A stretch of DNA of 64,000 nt from NCBI GenBank assembly GCA_016872775.1, contig VGZA01000001.1, positions 186,001-250,000 on the forward strand. The letters are read 5' to 3'. The stretch's first letter is position 1; each line of letters begins with the position of its first letter. The notes under the pieces are model-generated. The model did no database searches, was not told where the DNA came from, and saw only the letters and a program-made list of their open reading frames with translations. The translations under genes and the position numbers were made by a program. Shown here in pieces: positions 42,710-51,277 of the stretch. Origin of the DNA: Planctomycetota bacterium. Its GTDB lineage: Bacteria; Planctomycetota; Planctomycetia; Pirellulales; Pirellulaceae.

Positions 42710-44935
42710 TTAACCGCCGTCCCCGTTGGCGAGAAATGCGGCGAATCCGGCCGCTTCCTCCCCCAACGGTCCGTCAAATCGTTTCAGGAGCCGCGGCGCT
42801 CCGGCGCTCGTAAAAGCGGCCACCAGCGGCGTGGCGTGCGTCGCTTCCCCGGCAACCAGCAGCGGCCGAGGGGCGATCAACGCCATCAGGCCGGGCAGAT
42901 CGCCGTATTTCGCCGCCGCGGGAAGGAAATCGAGGTCGCGGTAGCTCGACAAGTCTCCGAACCGAAAGCCACGCGTGTCGATCGCCACTTTCCCTAACGA
43001 ATCGCGCGCCAGGGCGGCGGCAACCGCGGCGACCGGGCCCATCCCGTCCGTCCCCACCAGATCGATCCGCTTCGGCTGCAATTCGTGATGCTTCACCAAT
43101 GCGATAACGCTCAGCACGTCGTGCACTCGGCTGGCGAACACCGTCGGATTGTAGCCGAAGGTATAGCCGGCGAACTCGCGAATCTCGTTCGGCTTGCGGT
43201 CTTGATCCACCGTCCGTGTTTCGCTGACAGGCTGGCCGTTCGGTAACGATTCGCCCTGGTATAGCAGGTCGACGCCCGCGACGCTAACACCCGCCGCAAC
43301 CAGCTTTCGGATCGTCTCGTTGGGCATGCCGTCGTCATTGAACAGACTCGACTTGCCCTTCCCGGCAAGCCAGATCGCAACGCGGCCATTCCAGTTCTTC
43401 GGGTGCACGAAGGCAACCGGTATCGACTCCTTGCGCCGCGAGCTGTTCAGCAGCCCGGCCATGATGATTAGCTGTTCGTGATCGCGCTCCACGATCTGCT
43501 CGTAGTTCAATTCCCCCGCACCTGGCATCGACCGACCGATGATCGACTCCAAGGCGCCACCGACCACGTTCCGGTATTCGGCCAGCGAGTCGGCATCGCG
43601 TGGCGTGATGCGGGCCAACTGCGCATCGGAGTCCTTGCTCCACCATTCGAGCACGTCGCGTTCCAGCTCGGGGCCGGAAGGCGGTTTGGGATGCGCGGCG
43701 TTCCAGACTGTCATTTCCTCGACCGACAATCGGCGGTAATCGCGTTCCTCGGGCACGGGATCGCTTCCCGGCCGCAGCACGCGGTGGAAAAGCTGGTACA
43801 TGGCGGTACGGCCGACCTGGTTGTAATTGTGGCCGAATTGCAGGTCGGGTTGGAGCGACACATTATCGGCCGCACCAAGCATCGCGTAGTGCCGCTTCAG
43901 CTCGGGGAACCCCTTCGTCTCCATCTCCTTCGTCCAGTCGTCGGCCGCGGTCAAACCGAGCGGCCGAGGCGCGAACATGGCCGCGAATTCGACGTTGCCG
44001 GTACCCACGCGCAGCAGATTGCAGTTTTCACAAGTGCAGCCGCCCTGCATGGCGGTCGAGACCATGACGGCCGGAAATGCGACATGCGGCCGATCGTCCA
44101 GCGCGCCGAGGATAAATGTCTGTGTGCCGCCGCCACTCGCACCCGTCACCCCAATCCGCTTTGGATCGACGTCGGGCAATTCGAGCAGAAAATCCAGAGC
44201 ACGAATCGAATTGTAGGTCTGCATCCCCATCGCCGATTGACCGTGGGACTCCGCCCGCGGGCTGAACAATCCCCAGCGCTGCCGCACATTCATCTCGGGA
44301 CGCTGCTGGCGAAAGCCATGGGCAATCGCCTGCGAGATCTGCACGCTGTCGGCGTAACCGATCATGTCGTAGTGGAATACGACACACCCCATGCGGGCCA
44401 GGTGGACACAGCGCGCCTGCAACGGACTGCGGCCTCCTTCCTCGAATCGCTCGGCGCCCGCCGCAATCTCCTCTTTCACTTTCTGCTCGCCCGTGTCGTA
44501 AAACCGTCCGTTCGCCCAATGGCCATGCGGACAGAGGACACCCGGCAGCTTGCCCGATTTGCCTTTCGGGCGATAGAGACTACCCGTCACATAAAACCCC
44601 GGAAAACTTTCGAAATAGACCCGTTCCACCGTATAGTCGTCGCGGTCGACAAGGCCATGGATCACCGGATGAGCCGCCGTCCGCGTCGGCATCGGCCACA
44701 GCCCCTGGGAAACGAGCAGGTTCCGGCGCAGCTGCTGTTTCCGTTCGGCCCATTGTTGAGCCGATTCGTACGGCACAAACGGAAAGTACGAATTCAACGA
44801 ACGCAACTCGCCCAACCGGGCGTCCTCGAGCGATTTGCCCTCCGGCAGCGCCCGCGGCGGCTGGGCGACCACCGGGCCGCTAGCAAACAGAACGGTCGCG
44901 AAACAGAACAACCGACGCAATCGACTCCCGCTCAT
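42710..44935 (-). CDS. Exported two-domain alpha/beta-hydrolase (acetylxylan esterase-like)
   Basis: A 741-residue secreted protein with a Sec signal peptide (LFCFATVLFASGPVVAQ). The first half is an AXE1/dienelactone-type hydrolase: GVLCPHGHWANG, VFHYDMIGYADS, the nucleophile in IGVTGASGGGTQTF, and FAPRPLGLTAADDW. The second half repeats the fold (IWLAGKGKSSLFND, LIAPRPLLVAGE). Its expected nucleophile elbow reads VGTDGMGP with no serine, so it is probably inactive. The family is common in planctomycetes and is thought to deacetylate plant or algal polysaccharides. The substrate is unknown. The start is ATG at 44935. Confidence 0.85.
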   Translation of the reverse strand: MSGSRLRRLFCFATVLFASGPVVAQPPRALPEGKSLEDARLGELRSLNSYFPFVPYESAQQWAERKQQLRRNLLVSQGLWPMPTRTAAHPVIHGLVDRDDYTVERVYFESFPGFYVTGSLYRPKGKSGKLPGVLCPHGHWANGRFYDTGEQKVKEEIAAGAERFEEGGRSPLQARCVHLARMGCVVFHYDMIGYADSVQISQAIAHGFRQQRPEMNVRQRWGLFSPRAESHGQSAMGMQTYNSIRALDFLLELPDVDPKRIGVTGASGGGTQTFILGALDDRPHVAFPAVMVSTAMQGGCTCENCNLLRVGTGNVEFAAMFAPRPLGLTAADDWTKEMETKGFPELKRHYAMLGAADNVSLQPDLQFGHNYNQVGRTAMYQLFHRVLRPGSDPVPEERDYRRLSVEEMTVWNAAHPKPPSGPELERDVLEWWSKDSDAQLARITPRDADSLAEYRNVVGGALESIIGRSMPGAGELNYEQIVERDHEQLIIMAGLLNSSRRKESIPVAFVHPKNWNGRVAIWLAGKGKSSLFNDDGMPNETIRKLVAAGVSVAGVDLLYQGESLPNGQPVSETRTVDQDRKPNEIREFAGYTFGYNPTVFASRVHDVLSVIALVKHHELQPKRIDLVGTDGMGPVAAVAAALARDSLGKVAIDTRGFRFGDLSSYRDLDFLPAAAKYGDLPGLMALIAPRPLLVAGEATHATPLVAAFTSAGAPRLLKRFDGPLGEEAAGFAAFLANGDGG

Positions 44936-45277
44936 GAGATCAAACTCCTGGTTGCCGCACACGAAACCCGGAACTCTACGCCACGGTAGTCTAAAGAATC
45001 GCATCTCCAGATTCCACCGGGAAGGTGGTCAGGTGGACCGGCTCCACGCCGCGGGCAGGAACGCGATAGCAATGCCTGGCTCGATCGATCGAATTCCGAA
45101 CCCGCGGCAGTACGACGCGCGCGACAACGGACCATGCGTCGTACGCTGCGGCAACTGGGATTCCCGGAACAGGGGGCGATGTTCGCCGCGCGGGCTGTCG
45201 ACCGAAAGCCGCTGCAACTGGTTCTCGCCGTGGGCTCCAGTCCGTCGGTTTCCCCTTCCCAAGGAGCAAACAGGTCC

Positions 45278-45900
45278 ATGAACGATCACCCCCCAATGCG
45301 CCCCAATCCAATGCGGCCCAATCCAGCGAGCCCCAATCCGCCCGACCCCTCGCATGCGAGCAACGTCTTCGATCCAGAAACGGAAAAGACGAACCAGATC
45401 CTGCATGGAGATGATCCGATGGCCTGGATCGCCCGCGAGTCCTCCGTAGCAACGTCGAGGAGAGTTCCGAAATACTGCTGCAAAAAACAGATCGCATCCG
45501 TGTCTTCCCGGAGCCTTCGCCCTATCCGAGGCGCTTTCGCTTCGAGATCGATACCGTTTACAAGCGCAAGCTGTCGGACACCGCAGCCGTCGAACGGACC
45601 CAAGGCCCGCTGACCGGCGAACGCAGCGACGCCGATCGACGAACGGTCCGGGCATCCGCCGCGACTGGCGCGAGCCGCAATGTGACGGAGGATCTGGGAG
45701 ACCTTGTCGACGAGGCGATCGTCTACCAGGTACTTGCTGACCGCCGGCGCGTCGTGTGGGACGGTCCTCCGGGGGTAGCAACTAGGGCAGACCGAATCGC
45801 GACTCTTTGGGCGCCCGATAGAAAATGTCCAGGTCGGGAGTCTCGATGCGACGATTTCCCTGAAGCCGGGAATCGAGGCACCGATCGAGCATCGCGCTGA
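45278..45900 (+). pseudogene. Probable frameshifted small gene with RPNP repeats
   Basis: An ATG at 45278 with AAGGAG 11 nt upstream opens a frame reading MNDHPPMRPNP and NVFDPETEKTNQILHGDDPM. After about 45430 this frame loses protein character. The neighbouring frame is open from 45415 to 45900 and reads NVEESSEILLQKTDRIRVF, PRRFRFEIDTVYKRKLSD and DLGDLVDEAIVYQVLADRR. Joining the two gives a plausible hydrophilic protein. Its end runs into the 3' end of the convergent gene at 45782. I cannot name a family. It could also be noise in a long gap. Confidence 0.4.
45302..45339 (+). repeat. 15-bp period repeat with CCCAATCC core
   Basis: CCCAATCC occurs at 45302, 45317 and 45332, exactly 15 bases apart. 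The repeat encodes RPNPM/RPNPA/SPNPP in the frame that starts at 45278. A period of five codons fits a real coding repeat. Confidence 0.65.
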
Positions 45901-47035
45901 CGATCTCCGTGCGTTCGACAGGATATGGTGCTTTGCCGGTGAGGATCATCGACTCGATCCCCGACACCAGGCACGCGGAGTAGGTGACGTTCGGCTGGGG
46001 CGGAAGGAAGAACTGCGTTGAAATGATCGGGCCGTTTTTGACTTGCGCCGCGAAGGTATAGTCCTGCACGGCGCCATTGAGCATCAGCAAGGTCGTGCGC
46101 AGTCCGTCATTGCGTTCGATAAGGTACGCCGACGGGTCAGCAACGAGCCGCGGCAGTTGGCCGTTGTTCGCCAGATCCTGGGTTCGCGAGTCGAGCTGCG
46201 TGTCGCCTTGCAGCGTATCGGATCTCGACAGGGCGGCTTCGAGCAGCCGTCGCGACCAGAGTCCTTGCTCCGCCGCCTTCCAGACCTCGTCGCCGTCGAT
46301 TATCCGCACCGACTTGATCCCTGTCTCACCCCCATGGCGGCGTTCGACCATGCACTGCATCGCCTCCAGCGCGTGGTAGTCCATGGCGTCCGATCCGCCC
46401 ACACCGACCATCAGCGCTTCCTCCAGTTCGGCGCCGTAAGGAACGTCGACCGGCGGCAGCCGCCAGGTAACGGGAAGCGAAGAGCCGGCCAGGAAGGGAA
46501 AGCCAAGCCGTTTGGAATCGGCGACCATTTTCCGAGCCTTACCAGCGTCGTACGACAGATGTTTGTCGTTGAAGATCGGAACGCAACGACCGTCCTGTTC
46601 GAAGACCTTTACGCACTGTTGAAAGAACTCAAACCTCGGGTATTGGATCTGGTTCTTTGGCGTGCGCGGATAATTGCCATGTTCACCGATAATCACCACG
46701 CCGTCGACGGCCAGGCGATTGCCCCCGCAACACAGTGCTTCGGCGATCGTCGGGTAGATGGTGAAACGATGTTCCTTGGCGCGTCGCTCGCTTAAGTCTC
46801 CCTCGGGGCGCTGGTCCACATACAGGGCGACGACATCCAGCGGCGGCTGATGCCAGCGGCCGCTGCGAGGATAACCGACAAGAAACCGATCGCCCATATG
46901 CTGGGCGTGGGACTGGTAAGTCCAGATCGTAGTAAGGATGGCGATCCGCTTCCGTTCCCCGGTTGCCGCACGGGCGGGTGACGGGCAGAGCGCCGTGGCA
47001 GCCAAAGAACGGAGCAAAGAGCGTCGCGAGAGCAT
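45782..47035 (-). CDS. Twin-arginine-signal protein of unknown function (paralogue B)
   Basis: A 417-residue exported protein. MLSRRSLLRSLAATALCPSP followed by ARA is a Tat-like signal peptide. The mature part has RIAILTTIWTYQSHAQHMGD, DVVALYVDQRPEGD, YPTIAEAL, VDGVVIIGEHGNYP and VPIFNDKHLSYD. PFLAGSSLPVTWR and DYHALEAMQCMVERR follow. The next gene upstream encodes a clear paralogue with the same motifs. The ATG overlaps that gene's stop as TGATG, so the two are translationally coupled. The Rossmann-like start and conserved His, Glu and Asp residues suggest an enzyme, but I know no assigned function. Confidence 0.8.
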   Translation of the reverse strand: MLSRRSLLRSLAATALCPSPARAATGERKRIAILTTIWTYQSHAQHMGDRFLVGYPRSGRWHQPPLDVVALYVDQRPEGDLSERRAKEHRFTIYPTIAEALCCGGNRLAVDGVVIIGEHGNYPRTPKNQIQYPRFEFFQQCVKVFEQDGRCVPIFNDKHLSYDAGKARKMVADSKRLGFPFLAGSSLPVTWRLPPVDVPYGAELEEALMVGVGGSDAMDYHALEAMQCMVERRHGGETGIKSVRIIDGDEVWKAAEQGLWSRRLLEAALSRSDTLQGDTQLDSRTQDLANNGQLPRLVADPSAYLIERNDGLRTTLLMLNGAVQDYTFAAQVKNGPIISTQFFLPPQPNVTYSACLVSGIESMILTGKAPYPVERTEIVSAMLDRCLDSRLQGNRRIETPDLDIFYRAPKESRFGLP

Positions 47036-48333
47036 CAGGTTCTCCAGAAAGTCGACTCGCGGGTTGGTGAATAGGTGACGGCGAGATGCGGCGCGTCGAG
47101 CCGCTTCGATCCTTGAAACAGGGACTCGATGCCGGCCGCGGTCATGCCGGTCGTCAACAGCGTGCGTTCGACCGGGTAGGGCGACTTGCCGGTGAGAAAC
47201 AACGACTCGATATGATGGACCTGCGGGCTGAAGAAGTTGCGCGTCGAGTAATAGGGCAGATAGAACATCACCGAGAACAGTTCGCCATTCTTGAGCCGCG
47301 CCGCGACACTGCAATCGCCGACGATGCCGCCCCCTTCCTGATTCCTGGCTGGCTGGAGTTGAACGATCGATGCGCGCGTCCCGTCCGCATATTCGAATCG
47401 ATAGGCGTACGATTCGGGCGCGAGCCGGCGGATGTCATCGCTGGTCGGCAGGATGTGGCTGTAGGTCGGCCGCGCCGGGTTGAGCTGGTTGCTGCGCGAG
47501 AGACAGGCCTCCAGCAATATCGGATCCCATCCTCCCCGGTCCCAAGATCCAGCGGCAAGAGCACTCCAGAATCGCTCGCCACGTATCGCCTCGACCGCGC
47601 GAACCCCTGTCTCGCCACCGCGCCGGCGTTCCACGATCGACTGCATCGCTTCGATGACATGAATATCCCCACCATCGATGCCACCGTTCCAGATTCCCAT
47701 GATCTCCTCGACTTCCGCTGCCCACGGCAGGTCGAGCGACGGTTGTCTCCAGGTCACCGGCAGCGACGAGCCGGCCATCAGGCCGAAGCCCATCGCGGCC
47801 GCCGTGTCGTACATTTCCCGCGCGTAGTTCCAGTTCCAGGAGAGATGTTTGTCGTTGAACACCGGAGCGACCCGATCGCTGTCGCGAAAGACCTGGACAA
47901 TCTGCTGAAAGTATTCGTAGCGCGGATAGAGCTGCTGGCCTCTTTCGTTGGTTGGGAAACGGCCATGTTCACCGATCAGCAACACGCCGTCGACGGCCAG
48001 CTTGTTGGTGCCGCGTGTCAACGCCTCGGCGATGGTCGGATAGATCTTCAATTGCGGGTGCCGCTCGGCCCGCTCGCGGCTCAGGTCATTCGCGCCGACC
48101 TGTTCGACATACAGGGAGACGACGTCCATGGCGGGACGGTGATGCCGGCCCTCCCAGCCGTATCCGTCGAGAAATCGATCGACGATATGCTGGGAATGCG
48201 AATACTTGTAATAGACCGGAGTGACAACTGCGATCCGGGGTCGGCGGTTGGATTCCTGTCCGCCGCATCGCGGCAGCGGCAGCGGCATCGCCGTCGCGGC
48301 CGCGGCAAGTAACTGACGACGATTAAGTTGCAT
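47035..48333 (-). CDS. Twin-arginine-signal protein of unknown function (paralogue A)
   Basis: A 432-residue paralogue of the downstream gene. The signal is MQLNRRQLLAAAATAM. Shared motifs are RIAVVTPVYYKYSHSQHIVD, DVVSLYVEQ, YPTIAEAL, VDGVLLIGEHGRFP and VAPVFNDKHLSWN. LMAGSSLPVTWRQP, HVIEAMQSIVERRRGGETG and TGKSPYPVERTLL complete the set. In many Tat substrates with this signal the protein folds before export, often with a cofactor, but none is evident here. The ATG at 48333 is preferred to an upstream start at 48381. The stop overlaps the start of paralogue B by one base. Confidence 0.8.
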   Translation of the reverse strand: MQLNRRQLLAAAATAMPLPLPRCGGQESNRRPRIAVVTPVYYKYSHSQHIVDRFLDGYGWEGRHHRPAMDVVSLYVEQVGANDLSRERAERHPQLKIYPTIAEALTRGTNKLAVDGVLLIGEHGRFPTNERGQQLYPRYEYFQQIVQVFRDSDRVAPVFNDKHLSWNWNYAREMYDTAAAMGFGLMAGSSLPVTWRQPSLDLPWAAEVEEIMGIWNGGIDGGDIHVIEAMQSIVERRRGGETGVRAVEAIRGERFWSALAAGSWDRGGWDPILLEACLSRSNQLNPARPTYSHILPTSDDIRRLAPESYAYRFEYADGTRASIVQLQPARNQEGGGIVGDCSVAARLKNGELFSVMFYLPYYSTRNFFSPQVHHIESLFLTGKSPYPVERTLLTTGMTAAGIESLFQGSKRLDAPHLAVTYSPTRESTFWRT

Positions 48334-48587
48334 CGGCACTCCTGTCCCGGTCCTGCGGGTGACTTCAATGTTGCTAGGCATTAGAGCAGACTCGTCCTTA
48401 CCGATGAAAGACCCGCAACACGACCATCGATCGCTGATTTTGACGCGACCTCGGAGAGCAGGGCGGTGGCGCTGGCTACGCCGCTCAAGTCATCCGCGAT
48501 AGACTGTTCGGATCGGAGCCGGCGATCACCGAGGATTTCCGAGGGAGTCCGGAGACGCTCGCGCGGAATTGGAAAGGGCGCGATTCC

Positions 48588-49751
48588 ATGCACGCACTAT
48601 GCCTGAACAGTGGATCGTCATCGCTGAAATTCGCGGTCTATCGATGCGATCAAGACGGCGAGTTCGAGTTGGCTCGCGGGGCGGTCGAAGGGATCTCGCA
48701 GGAGCACGGTCGCATCTGGATGCAACGGGCGACCGAAAGTCAGCGTCAGGTGACGGAGCATGCATTTGGGTCGCATCAGGCCGCGTTCGCAGCCGCAATC
48801 GATTCGCTATCGTCGCGGGAGATGCCAGCGTTCGGAGTCGTGGGTCACCGCGTCGTGCATGGAGGTGACCAGTTCGACGGCCCCACGCGGATCACCCCAC
48901 CGGTCCTCGATTCGCTACGGAGCATTCAGCACTTTGCTCCGCTCCATCTGCCACCCCAGATCGCCATGATCGAGCTGGCTCAACAGCGCTTTTCCGCCCT
49001 GCCGCACGTCGCCTGCTTCGATACCGCCTTCTTTCGACAGATGCCCGAACGGGCACAGCGCTACGCGTTGCCACGGTTCCTCTGGGACGCCGGCGTTCGC
49101 CGCTACGGCTTTCACGGCTTGTCGTACGAATCGATTCTGGCATCGCACGCGGCAGCGCGCGTCGGCCGAACGATCATCGCCCATCTCGGCAATGGCTGCA
49201 GCATGACGGCCGTCCGAGACGGTCGGCCGATGAACACCACGATGGGGTTCACGCCGGCGGGGGGATTGATGATGGGGACTCGAACCGGCGACCTCGACCC
49301 CGGCGTATTGATTTATCTCCTCGATCACAACGGCTACGGCCCGCGCGACATCGAGCGGGTGGTGAATCGGGAGTCCGGCCTGAAAGGTGTCTCGGAGTTG
49401 AGCGGCGACATGCAGACGTTGCTCTCTGTTCGCGACGCCAATCCCTACGCCTCGCTCGCCATCACCATGTTCTGCGACCGCATCCGCCAACAGATTGGCG
49501 CATTCGCCGCGGTGCTGGACGGGCTCGATCGCCTGATCTTCACGGCCGGGATCGGCGAACGGGCCGTCGAAGTACGCCGCGATATTTGCCTCGGACTGCG
49601 CCATCTGGGCATCGAATTGGACGAAGCAGCCAACGCCACGAACGCCCCGCGGATCTGCTCCGCGCGCAGCCCTTGCGCGGTCGAAGTCGTATGCACGGAC
49701 GAAGAGCGGATGATCGCTCGGCATTGCGTCCTGTCGAATCGGACGAGTTGA
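48588..49751 (+). CDS. ackA: Acetate kinase
   Basis: AckA interconverts acetate plus ATP with acetyl phosphate plus ADP. The 387-residue ASKHA-fold enzyme shows LCLNSGSSSLKFAVY, VVGHRVVHGG, FDTAFFRQMP, RYGFHGLSYE (catalytic His), HLGNGCSMTAV, TPAGGLMMGTRTGDLDPG and FTAGIGERAVEVRR. GGAAAGGG precedes the ATG at 48588. It is slightly shorter than the usual 400 residues. No phosphotransacetylase gene is adjacent. Propionate kinase activity is possible but acetate kinase is the default. Confidence 0.93.
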   Translation: MHALCLNSGSSSLKFAVYRCDQDGEFELARGAVEGISQEHGRIWMQRATESQRQVTEHAFGSHQAAFAAAIDSLSSREMPAFGVVGHRVVHGGDQFDGPTRITPPVLDSLRSIQHFAPLHLPPQIAMIELAQQRFSALPHVACFDTAFFRQMPERAQRYALPRFLWDAGVRRYGFHGLSYESILASHAAARVGRTIIAHLGNGCSMTAVRDGRPMNTTMGFTPAGGLMMGTRTGDLDPGVLIYLLDHNGYGPRDIERVVNRESGLKGVSELSGDMQTLLSVRDANPYASLAITMFCDRIRQQIGAFAAVLDGLDRLIFTAGIGERAVEVRRDICLGLRHLGIELDEAANATNAPRICSARSPCAVEVVCTDEERMIARHCVLSNRTS

Positions 49752-49798
49752 GCGGCACGCGCCGCAACCGCGAGACGTAGTGCTCCAGGAATCGGGGT

Positions 49799-49816
49799 TC
49801 TCGCAGAGACGCAAAG
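49799..49816 (+). repeat. Dispersed 18-nt repeat TCTCGCAGAGACGCAAAG (copy 2)
   Basis: Identical to 3931-3948. It lies between convergent ackA and the sulfotransferase gene. A second GTCGCAAAG unit follows immediately, so the copy may be part of a longer GACGCAAAG-type repeat. Confidence 0.7.
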
Positions 49817-49874
49817 TCGCAAAGGAGTGATGACGATCGGTCATCCGCGGCACCGGAGCGAAGTCGGAGCGGGC

Positions 49875-51059
49875 TCAGTTCTCGAGCTGGTAGCCGTAGC
49901 GTTGGCAATAACCGGCCCAGCGTTGCCCGATCGCCGCGCGAATTTCCTCGGGCAGTTCGTGGACATTGGTCTGATAGTCTTTTTGCCTGGCGAGATACTC
50001 TTCCAGCGGTCCCCGCAGTGCCTCGAAGTCGCCCAGCGGCAACGCTTGGTAGAGCTTGCGAATCTCGCCGATCGGATCGCGTACCAGGTCCTCGTAACGG
50101 AGTTCGTAGATTCGGTCCGCCGGAATCTCGCGCCGCTGTTCCTCGAAGCCACGGTACATCCGTTCGAAGGCGCTGAGCACGAATTCATCGAGGTGTTCGT
50201 GGCGTGGGAACTGGAAGCCTTGCACTTCATCCAGGGCCCGCCAGAGTCGCTGCGTGGAGGGAAAAATTGCGCGCGGGTCGCGGGCAATATGGATAAAGAT
50301 CGCGCCTGGGAAGAGTTCCGAGAGCACGCGCAGTCGTCCCGTGTGCGGCGGCGATTTAAGAATCAGCCTTTTGCGTTTGAGCAGCGTCAGTCGCTTGACG
50401 AATCCGAGCAAGTCCCGTTTGAAGCGCGCAAGGTCGTCCGGGCGCGTGTCGCGCATGTCAAGGAACTCCATGTACGACTCGGCTTCGTTCGGAAACGCGA
50501 TGCGCAGGTACGGCGTGGGAGCCCCCATGGTTACCAGCGCGAACTCGTCCTCCTGCGGATGGTCGAATCCCGCCGACATGTTGTCCATCGGCCGTTTCGC
50601 GGGGAGCAGGAACCAGATCAGTTTGGGCAGCACGCGTCGGGAGACCAGAAAATGGTGCGGCACGAAACACTCGTAGGTGGTTGCGAACGCGAAGTTCGGG
50701 TCGCGCACCAGCAATTCGTGCAGATGGGTTGTGCCGCTGCGCCAGTGGCCGATGATGAAAATCGGCGGCTGTTCAATGCGAACCGACTCGATCTGTTTAC
50801 CGTAAAGCAATCGCTCCAGCCAGTGCAACACCGTGTGCAGCAGGCCACAACCGAGCACGAAAAACGCCATCGGCACACGCAGCGGATGGATGCGGAAGCA
50901 ATTGCGCGCAAACAGTCGCAGCGCGTCGCCGAGCCGCATGCCGTGCCAGAAGCGCGGCGACCAGAACGGATACGGATGGAACTTGTCCTGTTTGCGGCGC
51001 GGCGAGCGATCCCGCGGCGAGTCGTTCTGCAAAGGCGCGGATGCGGTCGTATCGTTCAT
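49875..51059 (-). CDS. Sulfotransferase
   Basis: A 394-residue PAPS-dependent sulfotransferase. The 5'-phosphosulfate loop is in IFIIGHWRSGTTHLHELL and the 3'-phosphate motif in FIHIARDPRAIFPS. LRYEDLVRDPIGEI is also typical. The N-terminus is basic and carries one hydrophobic stretch (MAFFVLGCGLLHTVLHWL), so it may be membrane-associated. The ATG at 51059 follows CAGGAA; in-frame starts at 51080 and 51122 are possible. An APS kinase gene, which makes PAPS, lies 2.2 kb away. The acceptor molecule (sugar, lipid or protein) is unknown. Confidence 0.88.
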   Translation of the reverse strand: MNDTTASAPLQNDSPRDRSPRRKQDKFHPYPFWSPRFWHGMRLGDALRLFARNCFRIHPLRVPMAFFVLGCGLLHTVLHWLERLLYGKQIESVRIEQPPIFIIGHWRSGTTHLHELLVRDPNFAFATTYECFVPHHFLVSRRVLPKLIWFLLPAKRPMDNMSAGFDHPQEDEFALVTMGAPTPYLRIAFPNEAESYMEFLDMRDTRPDDLARFKRDLLGFVKRLTLLKRKRLILKSPPHTGRLRVLSELFPGAIFIHIARDPRAIFPSTQRLWRALDEVQGFQFPRHEHLDEFVLSAFERMYRGFEEQRREIPADRIYELRYEDLVRDPIGEIRKLYQALPLGDFEALRGPLEEYLARQKDYQTNVHELPEEIRAAIGQRWAGYCQRYGYQLEN

Positions 51060-51277
51060 CGATTTCCTGAATTCCTGCATCGCACTTTGCCGTCGTGCGC
51101 GCGTCAGTGGCCGACGGCGCATCGAATCCGATTGTAACGTCTGGCACCCTTATTGAAAGGGTTGGCCTGTTCTGACAGATTATCTAGAGTTCGGCAACGA
51201 TCTGATATTTTGACTCCATGTCGCGATCCGCCCACTCAGGACTAAGGGCTCGTCGTCGATTGAATCGCCAGGTGGCC

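Noticed and set aside
43478-44989. A 503-codon plus-strand frame opposite the two-domain hydrolase
   Set aside because: Antisense to a gene with signal peptide and GASGGG motif; no domain in the frame.
45029-45781. A 250-codon minus-strand frame with WIGxH repeats
   Set aside because: The repeats are the reverse reading of the CCCAATCC period; the plus strand has the better start and composition. No domain is seen.
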